Assembly: GCA_021821705.1 (NCBI GenBank) | Contig: JAKACE010000046.1 | Coordinates: 1-9,075, forward strand | Source: Actinomycetes bacterium | GTDB taxonomy: Bacteria > Actinomycetota > Acidimicrobiia > Acidimicrobiales > Palsa-688 | Length of the DNA: 9,075 bases | Direction of reading: 5' to 3' | Shown: positions 1 to 6,700 of the stretch, one piece after another | How positions within the stretch are numbered: position 1 is the first letter of the stretch | Layout: every line of letters begins with the position of its first letter | Position numbers and translations under genes: made by a program | Notes under the pieces: model-generated | Told to the model about the DNA's origin: nothing | Databases searched by the model: none | The model's input: only the letters and a program-made list of their open reading frames with translations

Positions 1-1110
1 GACCGAGTATGCGAGGCAATTTGCGCTTTCGCCAACGATCTTCCTGGCAACCGTTCACCCGGTGTCGTCGCGGTCGGTGTCGACGATGCCGGTCACCCTA
101 GCGGGCTCACGGTGGACGACGATCTGCTCCTGCGTTTGGCTCAGACCCGGGACAATGGCTCGATCTACCCGTTCCCGTCCATGGTCGTCCGACGGATAGT
201 CGTCGACGGCAACGATGTGGCAGTGGTTGTCGTAGAGCCATCCAGCGCTCCTCCCGTCCGTTACAAGGGAAGGACTTGGATCCGGGTGGGCCCGCGGCGA
301 GCGATCGCTACAGCCGAGGAAGAGACGAGGCTGAGCGAGCGCCGGCGGGGCGCTGATCTCCCCTTCGACGTCCGGCCAGTCAGGGGGGCAACCAGCGCTG
401 AGCTGATGCTCGCCCGCTTCAAGGAATCGGTCCTTCCTCAACTCGTCGCCCCGGACGTCATCGAGGCCAACAACCGGACAGTGACCGAGCAGTTGGCCGC
501 GTCGCGCTTCACGGACATGGACGGCGTACCGACGCCGACAGGCCTGCTCGTGTGCGGACTGGATGCCCAGCGCTGGCTGCCCGGGGCCTGGATCCAGTTC
601 CTCAGGGTCGAAGGTACGAGCCTCGATGGGCCAATCGTCAGTCAGCACCGCATCGGCGGCTTTCTGCCCGAGGCGGTGCTCGAGCTGGAGGAGGTACTGC
701 GTGCCCACATCGACACGCGGGTGGTGATCACCGGTGAGCCTGTCGAGAGGCGTCAACCGAGCATCCCGTTCGAAGCGTTGCAGCAGGTGGTCCGCAATGC
801 CGTCATGCACAGGCAGTACGAGGGGACGAGTGCCCCCGTCCGGGTCACGTGGTTCGACGATCGGATAGAGGTGCAGTCGCCCGGCGGCCCGTTCGGCACT
901 GTGCACGAGGCAAACTTCGGACGCCCTGGTGTAACCGACTACCGCAACCCGACGTTGGCGACGACCCTCGCGCAGATGGGGATCGTGCAGCGCTTCGGCG
1001 TCGGCATCCAGGTGGCTCGTCGCAGCATGGAGCGCAATGGCAACCCACCTTTGCAGTTCCAGGTCGAGCGGACCTACGTCAATGCTGTACTTCCGATTGT
1101 GCTGCCATGA
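1..1110 (+). CDS. AlbA_2 / GHKL ATPase-like protein (Schlafen/RecG-C type), 5' end missing
   Basis: The reading frame is open from base 1 and stops with TGA at 1108-1110, leaving 369 visible residues; the true start lies left of the window. The GTG at 112 falls inside a conserved domain and is not a believable start. Visible residues 5-115 match the AlbA_2 (Schlafen AlbA) nucleic-acid-binding domain: the ICAFAN motif, the VAVGVDDAG strand-turn and the YKGRTWIRVG motif. Residues about 245-360 match the GHKL-type C-terminal domain (HATPase_c_4): RNAVMHRQY as N-box, DDRIEVQSPGG, and FGVGIQVARR near the end. In this family I expect Glu four residues before the N-box Asn, but the codon at 784-786 (CAG) gives Gln. 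Proteins of this architecture are usually annotated as putative DNA-binding/ATP-binding regulators; some occur in phage-defence neighbourhoods. It overlaps the next gene by ATGA, indicating translational coupling. Domain assignment is firm; the biological role is unknown. Confidence 0.88.
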   Translation, partial: DRVCEAICAFANDLPGNRSPGVVAVGVDDAGHPSGLTVDDDLLLRLAQTRDNGSIYPFPSMVVRRIVVDGNDVAVVVVEPSSAPPVRYKGRTWIRVGPRRAIATAEEETRLSERRRGADLPFDVRPVRGATSAELMLARFKESVLPQLVAPDVIEANNRTVTEQLAASRFTDMDGVPTPTGLLVCGLDAQRWLPGAWIQFLRVEGTSLDGPIVSQHRIGGFLPEAVLELEEVLRAHIDTRVVITGEPVERRQPSIPFEALQQVVRNAVMHRQYEGTSAPVRVTWFDDRIEVQSPGGPFGTVHEANFGRPGVTDYRNPTLATTLAQMGIVQRFGVGIQVARRSMERNGNPPLQFQVERTYVNAVLPIVLP

Positions 1111-2102
1111 GCAGAGTTGTCGCGCTGTTCAACAACAAGGGCGGTGTGGGCAAGACAACTCTCCTTTACCACCTGGCGTGGATGCTCCACGAGCTCGGGG
1201 TGAGGGTACTGGCCGTGGACCTCGACCCTCAAGCCAATCTCACTTCGGCGTTCCTCGACGACGACATGGTCGAACAGCTGTGGTCGGACACTCGCCGCCG
1301 GACTGTCTACGGGGCGATTGCTCCGTTGCTCGAAGGTGAGGGAGGCGTTGTCGACGCCTACATCCACGAAGTCGAGGACGGCATCGGTGTCGTGCCCGGG
1401 GACCTGCTGCTGTCCAAGACCGAGCAGGAGCTGGCGACGGCATGGCCGAACGCAGGCGACGGCAACCCGCGTGCGTTCCGCGTGCTCGGCGCCTTCTCGA
1501 CCGTGGCCCGCGGGGCCGCCCAAGCGATCGGTGCCGAAGTAGTCCTCGTCGACGTCGGCCCCAACCTTGGTGCTCTCAACCGCTCCGCTCTGCTTGCCTG
1601 CGACGATGTGATCGTGCCGCTCGCCCCAGACCTCTACTCTCTGCAGGGCCTGCGTAACCTCGGCCCCACGTTGCAGACCTGGCGTCAGGAATGGCTTGCA
1701 CGGGTGCCGAGAGCTCCGAGCGGCTTCGAAGTGCCCAACGGGTCAATGCAGCCTGCGGGGTACGTGGTACTGCAGCACGGGGTTCGCCTGGACCGGGTCG
1801 TGGGGGCTTACGACCGCTGGCTGCGGCGTGTACCTGGCGAGTACCGGGTCTCGGTTCTCGGTACTGTTTCGGACGATCCTCTCCTGGAAGCGGCGGACGA
1901 CCCCCACTGCCTCGGTCTGGTGAAGCACTATCACAGCCTCGTCCCCATGGCACAAGAGGCGCGCCGGCCGGTGTTCCTCCTTCGCTCGATGGACGGGGCG
2001 ATCGGGGCCCACCAGCAGGCCGTCCTGGCCGCTTACGGCCATTTCCGGGAACTGGCACAGCGGGTCCTCGCTGCCGTCGGGGCCGGCCACTTGGAACGGT
2101 GA
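1107..2102 (+). CDS. ParA-family (MinD/ParA, AAA_31-like) P-loop ATPase
   Basis: The product is 331 residues if it starts at the ATG at 1107, which overlaps the upstream TGA as ATGA. The frame is open further upstream, but ParA homology begins exactly at MSRVVALFNNKGGVGKTT, so this start is preferred. No clear Shine-Dalgarno precedes it, which suggests reinitiation after the upstream gene. The deviant Walker A motif KGGVGKTT is at residues 11-18, with the signature Lys11. Walker A' VDLDPQAN is at 37-44. Walker B with its following loop (VVLVDVGPNLGALNRSAL) begins near 145, with Asp149 as the metal-binding candidate. DVIVPLAPDLYSLQGL (about 167-182) is a typical ParA switch strand. Such ATPases form ATP-dependent dimers on DNA or membranes and position cargo such as plasmids or protein complexes. 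No ParB or centromere-like repeats are seen here. The partner therefore appears to be the AlbA_2/GHKL protein, arguing for a dedicated two-protein system rather than plasmid partition. Confidence 0.92.
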   Translation: MSRVVALFNNKGGVGKTTLLYHLAWMLHELGVRVLAVDLDPQANLTSAFLDDDMVEQLWSDTRRRTVYGAIAPLLEGEGGVVDAYIHEVEDGIGVVPGDLLLSKTEQELATAWPNAGDGNPRAFRVLGAFSTVARGAAQAIGAEVVLVDVGPNLGALNRSALLACDDVIVPLAPDLYSLQGLRNLGPTLQTWRQEWLARVPRAPSGFEVPNGSMQPAGYVVLQHGVRLDRVVGAYDRWLRRVPGEYRVSVLGTVSDDPLLEAADDPHCLGLVKHYHSLVPMAQEARRPVFLLRSMDGAIGAHQQAVLAAYGHFRELAQRVLAAVGAGHLER

Positions 2103-2119
2103 GAGCGTGGAGGCGCATA

Positions 2120-2134
2120 CAGCCGAAGCGGCTG
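2120..2134 (+). terminator. Hairpin just after the ParA gene, possible terminator
   Basis: A perfect 6-bp stem, CAGCCG paired with CGGCTG, closes over an AAG loop and starts 18 bases after the ParA stop. It is followed by GGGGCC and not by a T-run, so it is not a canonical intrinsic terminator. High-GC bacteria often use hairpins without U-tracts, so a 3'-end role for the two-gene + strand transcript is possible. The rest of the 2103-2213 convergent gap shows no convincing gene. Confidence 0.3.
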
Positions 2135-2211
2135 GGGCCAGATGCCAGGGGCCCGCGTGCGGTGCGGCATGTCCGCTGTCGCTGCAGAGCGAAGGTGGCC
2201 GGATGTCGTCG

Positions 2212-2236
2212 GGCTACCCAGCGACTGGGTTGAGCC
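2212..2236. terminator. Hairpin across the VapC stop, possible convergent terminator
   Basis: An inverted repeat pairs GGCT+ACCCAG with CTGGGT+AGCC around a CGA loop. The stem has ten base pairs, with a two-base TG bulge on one side. It covers the stop codon of the - strand toxin gene (2214-2216) and lies about 110 bases after the ParA stop. It could therefore end or stabilise transcripts arriving from either direction. No T-run is present. Because it overlaps coding bases it may be coincidental. Confidence 0.3.
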
Positions 2237-2645
2237 AACGGACGGCTCGAAAACGAGCGAAGACAGAGTCGGCGCTGACGACGGTCAGCCCGTGCTCCAA
2301 GGCCAGCGCGGCAAGTGCAGCGTCGCTGACCAGGTTCCCGGTCAGCTCCAAGTCACGGACCAGCCGGCCGAGCAGGTCCCGATAGCCCCGTCCCGGTACC
2401 GGCACCCATGCCGCCGGCGCGTCGAGCCAGTCGTCCACGAAAGACCACGCATCCGATGAGCGCAAAGGTGTCGGTACGGCTCGCGGGTGGGTGACGATGC
2501 GGACGAATGCCGACAGCGATTGCCACGGCAAGCCGACCCGCCGAGACCCGTTGAGAGCTCCCTCCAACCATTCCCGGGCCGCAACATGGGCACGCGACTC
2601 CTCGTCGACGGCGTAAAGCAGGATGTTGGCGTCGACCAGCGTCAC
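2214..2645 (-). CDS. vapC: VapC-type PIN-domain ribonuclease toxin
   Basis: The 143-residue product has the PIN-domain order of VapC toxins, metal-dependent RNases that cleave structured RNAs to arrest growth. Visible landmarks are VDAN with Asp5, LPWQSLSAFVRIVTHPR (about 39-55), GNLVSDAALAALALEHG (103-119) with Asp108, and SADSVFARF with Asp126, then RWLNPVAG at the end. Length is normal. Ala46 sits where many PIN proteins have a second-strand acidic residue; the AF(L/V)R form is, as I recall, common in this subfamily, so I do not call the protein inactive. The start is a GTG whose bases overlap the antitoxin stop as GTGA, the classic coupled arrangement that keeps toxin output tied to antitoxin translation. 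The gene converges on the ParA gene. The family call is strong; the RNA target cannot be inferred. Confidence 0.93.
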   Translation of the reverse strand: MTLVDANILLYAVDEESRAHVAAREWLEGALNGSRRVGLPWQSLSAFVRIVTHPRAVPTPLRSSDAWSFVDDWLDAPAAWVPVPGRGYRDLLGRLVRDLELTGNLVSDAALAALALEHGLTVVSADSVFARFRAVRWLNPVAG

Positions 2646-2872
2646 CGGGCCGTCTCGGCGTCGAGCACCTCGAGGGCGTCGGCGATACTTGAGACGTCCA
2701 GGCGCACCCCCAGCGCCGCAGTGCGCTGAGCGAACGGCCGCCCTTCCTGGCGTGCCAGCAGGCCCCGGCGCACAAGCTCGTTAATGGCCTCGGAGACACC
2801 GAGGCCCCGTTCGCGCCGCAACGCCTCTATGGCCTTGGACGTGTCATCGTCGAACTCGACCGTCGTCCTCAT
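2642..2872 (-). CDS. vapB: VapB-type ribbon-helix-helix antitoxin
   Basis: A 76-residue protein is encoded directly upstream of the PIN toxin. Residues 1-38 form a ribbon-helix-helix DNA-binding unit: the beta strand MRTTVEFDDD, then helix TSKAIEALRRERG, then the second helix from GVSEAINELVRRGLL. The remaining tail, ending LDVSSIADALEVLDAETAR, is the expected toxin-wrapping region. RHH antitoxins dimerise through the strand, bind an operator upstream of their own gene, and release it when toxin accumulates. Here a 32-bp inverted repeat begins 16 bases upstream of the ATG. GGAG precedes the ATG at short spacing in GTGGAGACATG. The stop overlaps the toxin GTG. The call rests on fold pattern, size and pairing with the PIN gene; the exact antitoxin subfamily is not determined. 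Confidence 0.9.
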   Translation of the reverse strand: MRTTVEFDDDTSKAIEALRRERGLGVSEAINELVRRGLLARQEGRPFAQRTAALGVRLDVSSIADALEVLDAETAR

Positions 2873-2887
2873 GTCTCCACGCTAGCA

Positions 2888-2919
2888 CGCACGTGCGCAA
2901 TGCAACGCACACACGTGCG
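2888..2919 (-). promoter_or_regulatory. Probable VapB autoregulatory operator (32-bp inverted repeat)
   Basis: Perfect 8-bp arms, CGCACGTG at 2888-2895 and CACGTGCG at 2912-2919, flank a 16-base centre containing inner TGCG/CGCA half-sites at 2894-2897 and 2906-2909. The first arm extends to the self-palindrome CGCACGTGCG (2888-2897). The CACGTG cores are 22 bp apart, about two helical turns, as expected for two RHH dimers on one DNA face. It sits 16 bases before the antitoxin ATG on the - strand and just after the PpiC stop. The inverted repeat could also fold in RNA at the end of the PpiC transcript. Confidence 0.55.
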
Positions 2920-2923
2920 AAGG

Positions 2924-3772
2924 CTAATGGCGGTGGTGCGAGCCCGGAAGGCCGGGCACGAGCGGGTGCGCTTCCGGGTCCAGAGCGCGAACAGACCCGG
3001 CCAGCCTGGCACGCCACCAACGCTCCCATTCGCTCAGCAGCCGGCCCCTTGCCAGCTCGCCGGCAATCTCGTCCCGGCACTCTTCGTAGGGGCGGCGCCC
3101 GTCGGTGCGTACCTGCTCGACCGCAAGCACGTGCCAGCCGAAGACCGAGCGCACGGGCCCGCTCACCCCGCCGGCAGGCAGGGCGAACAGGGCGTCTTCC
3201 ACGGGGCCGACCAACTGCCCCCGCTCCACCCAGCCCAGGGTGCCCCCGCCAGCACGAGAACCCGTGTCGAGGGAGCACGAGGCGGCAGCCCGGCCCACGT
3301 CGGCGGGCGTCTGCGCACGGGCCGCGAGGGCCGAGGCGGTAGCCTCGTCGGCAACCAGGACGTGGCGGGCCAGGCGGGCCTCCGGCAGGTGGTAGCGGAT
3401 GCTGTTGGCGTCGTAGGCGGCCCTTACCTCTGCCTCCGCCGGCTCTGCCGTGGCGATCTCGCCCGTGGCCTGGAGCCTTCGCAGCCAGTGCTCGAGGTCC
3501 CAGGGGTCGGCGACCCCGAGGCGCTGCGCCTCGGCCTCGAGCAGGCCGGTGGCGAGCAGGTTCTGTGTCGCCCACGCCCGCAGCTCCGGGCGCACCGCTC
3601 CGGGTGGCCCGGCCGCCCCGAGCCCGAGGCGCCGGCCGGCAGCCGTCGCGGCCAGTTGCGCGATGTGGCGCTCCAGATCCCGGCCGGTGACCGCCTTGTC
3701 GCCTACCCAGCCGACCGCGCTCGCGCTCTCAGGCACGGGCGATCGCTGCCCGGGCGGACAGGTCGGCGCCAT
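2924..3772 (-). CDS. Parvulin-type peptidyl-prolyl isomerase (PpiC/SurA-like), no signal peptide
   Basis: The product is 282 residues from the ATG at 3772. The N-terminal half is helical and SurA/NifM-like, beginning near VGWVGDKAVTGRDLERHIAQL. A C-terminal PpiC rotamase domain spans about 128-221: EARLARHVLVADEATASAL, GGGTLGWVERGQLVGPVEDA, LFALPAGGVSGPVRSVFGWH, VLAVEQV. Parvulins catalyse cis-trans isomerisation of X-Pro bonds. No hydrophobic signal or lipobox is visible, so a cytoplasmic place like that of NifM-type proteins is inferred. The start is uncertain. The ATG at 3772 overlaps the mannosidase by 44 bases. A GTG at 3736 overlaps it by 8 (GTGCCTGA) and would give 270 residues. The frame can also be read from a GTG at 3790. 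All keep the domains. The overlap implies co-translation with the mannosidase. The client protein is unknown. Confidence 0.82.
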   Translation of the reverse strand: MAPTCPPGQRSPVPESASAVGWVGDKAVTGRDLERHIAQLAATAAGRRLGLGAAGPPGAVRPELRAWATQNLLATGLLEAEAQRLGVADPWDLEHWLRRLQATGEIATAEPAEAEVRAAYDANSIRYHLPEARLARHVLVADEATASALAARAQTPADVGRAAASCSLDTGSRAGGGTLGWVERGQLVGPVEDALFALPAGGVSGPVRSVFGWHVLAVEQVRTDGRRPYEECRDEIAGELARGRLLSEWERWWRARLAGSVRALDPEAHPLVPGLPGSHHRH

Positions 3773-6700
3773 GGGCCGCCCCAGTCGCACCCTGCTCGCC
3801 CAGGTGCAGCGCGACGGCGGGCGAGTACCAGAGGCGGCCGTAGTAGGTCACCTTGAACAGCGCCCAACTGGTGAGCGCCTCGGCGGGCGGGGCCTGCACG
3901 GTCGCGGTGACAGTGGTCTCGGCCTGAGGCCCCACCTGGAAGGCTTGCGACGCCGGGCCGGTCCAGGGCCAGGTCTCCACGGGTGAGAGCAGTTGCACCT
4001 CGCCCCGGATGTCGCCGTGGGTGTGGTTGGCCAGGACGAGGCAAAGCGTGCCGCGCTCGCCCGGCCCGAGGCTCAGTTGGGTCGTGGCCAGGCTGGCTTC
4101 CACCTCGTTGGCGAACTCGCCGCTCGGGTGGGCGAAAGCCGGGGGAGCGCCCAGCAGTGGATGCTCGCCGGAGGCGGCCTCGGCCAGGTGGGGCAGCACG
4201 TCGACCGTCACGACATCCTCTTGGGCCTGGCCGGAGCCGTCGAGCACCCGGGCGGCCACGAAGCGCCGGCCCGGCCGCGTGTCGTAGGGGGCCCGGAAGC
4301 GGACCTCGACCGTTACGAAGGCACGGGCTGCGAGCGAGAACAGCCGGCTCGGCGGGTCGAACTCCCACTCCGGCGGGCCGATCACCTCCACCCTGCCTGC
4401 CCGCACGTCCCGGGAGCTACCCGAGGCCACCTGCATGCTGAACCGGCCCTCCTCGCCCGCTCTCACCGCCACGGACTGCTGCAGTACGTGGACGGCGACG
4501 GCCTGGTTCCCCATCGGGGCCGGGCCCTTGTTGTGCAACCAGTAGCGGCTGAAGACGGGCTGCGCCGGCTCGACGTCGAGCTCGTGCAACCGTCGGGCCA
4601 GGGCGGCGGACGCGGAAGCCGGCCGGTGCGCGCCCGGGAGCTGGGCCAGGTGGGCCTGAACCGTGGCTATCTGGCCGGCGGAGAGGGTGAGCGCCAATGA
4701 CCTGTCAGCGCCGCTCCCGGCGAGCGCCAGGTTGCGGCCCGGGACCTCGTCGAGGCTGCATTGGCGGGCGTCCGACATGGCGAAGGCCGACCTGAGCTCC
4801 AGGGGTACCGGGGATCCGACCGCCTCGTAGAGGCGGATGCTCACCTCGGCACCTGCCGCTGCGGCCGGTGCCGGGTCGTCACCAGAGGCCAGGGCATTGC
4901 CCGCCGGCTTGAGGCAGGCCAGCACCGGGCGGCCGGCGGCGGCTGCGCCCCCGTCTTCGCCGGCGGCGGCGCGCTCACCGGCGACGGCGCGGTCACCGGC
5001 GGCGTCCCCTTCTCCACGGGTGCCGGCTTGGCTTGCGCCCACACGAAGTTCGAGCAGCCTGGCCTCCGCCGGCAGCGCGCCCGGGTGGGGCTTTTCGACC
5101 ACGGCCCGCAGCGGGCGGTTGTAGTCCTGGGCCTGGCCGACGAAGTCGAGGCGCCGCCAGTCTCCCTGGCCCATCACCAGGGCGTGCTCGAAGACGTGGC
5201 TCCAGTGCTCGAGCTCGAAAGCCGACCCGTCCGGGGCGCTGCGGCGGGGCGGGTCGATCCAGATGCCCGAAGGCCACCCGGTGCACGCCCGCAGCAGGGA
5301 GACGTGAAGTGCGCCTCCGGCGTCGACGGCGAAGCTCGGCGTGCCCCGGTTGAGCAGAGCCACCGACCATTCCGGCACCTGCGCCGGAGGTAGCCCGAGC
5401 GACTGAGGCTGGCGCACCTGCACGCGACCGGTCGCTATCGCCTCGCACAACGCCCCCGCTGCCGACGCCATCGCGTCGGGCCCGGTCCCGGCGACGACCA
5501 AGACCGGGATGTCGCGTGGGCCGCGCAGGTCGGCGTTGGGCACCCAGACCTGGTCGAGGGGCCGCTCGGAGGGGACCAGGAGCAGGGCATGACCCTGGCT
5601 GCCCAGCTGCTCTCCCAGGGCCTGCGACCATTGGGGCCCGGCCGCGTCGAGCACCGCCGCCACGAACGGGTTGTCCTCGGGTGTGCCGACTGCGACCCGG
5701 AAGTCGGGCAGGTTGGAGTCGCCGCGCAGGCCGCCGTAGCGGTTGGCCTGCGCCTCCGAGCAGGTCGAGGTCACCCCCTTGCGCACGAGGGCCACCACCA
5801 GGTCGCGGGCCCAGGCGGCGGCCCCCTCGCCAGGGGGCGTCACCAGCTCGGCCACGGCCACCGAGCGCCGGTGGTAGGCGGGGCCGCCGTCCGAGGCTTC
5901 CACGACAAGCGGGGTGGAAAGCCCGAACCACTCGGCGGCCGGGTTGTCGAGCGTCCAGGGGGCTACGGCGCTGTCCACGTCGATGAGCCCGAAGCCGCGG
6001 CCGACGACGGCGTCGCCGACGGCTGAAAGCGCCGAAGCGCCGGCGAGCACCGTCGGCACCCGCAGGCGCACCAGCCGGTCCCGGGCGCTCCAGTCGTGGA
6101 TCTCGGTGCGCAGCTCCAGGCGACGGGCCCCTTGCCACAACGTGACGACGTGGCGGTAACGGAAGCCTTCGGCCCCCCCGCTGCCCGGCGAGCCGTTGGC
6201 GGCGCCGGCCGCCCCGGCGGCACCGCCGCCGGCTGAGGAGGCCCCGCCGGTCCCAGAGCCGGTCCCAGGGCCGGTCCCGCCGGCGGTCCCGTCGTGGACC
6301 GGGTGAGCGGACAGCGACGCCCAGCCCTCGACCACGAGGCGCTCGCCGAGGTCGCACACCTCGCGTCGCACCTGAGCCCGTCCGGCCCGGGTGCGATCGG
6401 GGGGGCCGCAGGGCAGGAGGTTCCACGGGCCCTCGCCGAAGCGGGGGTGCTGGGGGTACTCGGGGTAGGTGACCAGCTCGTTTGCGACCTCGCCTGGGGG
6501 GACGAGCTCGAAGCCGCCGGCCTTGTCGCTGATGCTGGCCAGTCCGCCGCCCATGTCCGGGTCGGCACGCACCTCGAGGTGCTCGTTAGATATGGACAGG
6601 CCGTCCCGCCGCTCCCACGCCGAGGTGGCCCGGCCGGGGCGGCCGGCCAGGCGGAAAGTGCGGTAGCCGACACCGGGGACGTCCCGGGCCAGGAAGCTGA

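Noticed and set aside
55..906. 283-residue - strand open frame opposite the AlbA_2/GHKL gene
   Set aside because: The + strand carries conserved AlbA_2 and GHKL motifs across the same interval; the antisense translation shows no motif.
1107..2102. Reading the ParA gene as a plasmid or chromosome partition gene
   Set aside because: No ParB gene or parS-like repeats are visible and the coupled partner is an AlbA_2/GHKL protein, so the sequence does not support a partition role.
1576..2238. 220-residue - strand open frame antisense to the ParA gene
   Set aside because: Low-complexity Arg/Pro/Gly composition and no domain. The + strand has clear Walker motifs throughout the same stretch.
2900..3856. 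318-residue + strand open frame opposite the PpiC gene
   Set aside because: No domain pattern and a composition typical of antisense shadows. The - strand shows a good PpiC rotamase domain over the same bases.
4993..6426. Long open frame (477 residues) on the - strand inside the mannosidase gene
   Set aside because: Very rich in Arg, Gly, Pro and Ala with no recognisable motif. It is the out-of-frame shadow expected in high-GC DNA, and the GH38 frame is unambiguous.
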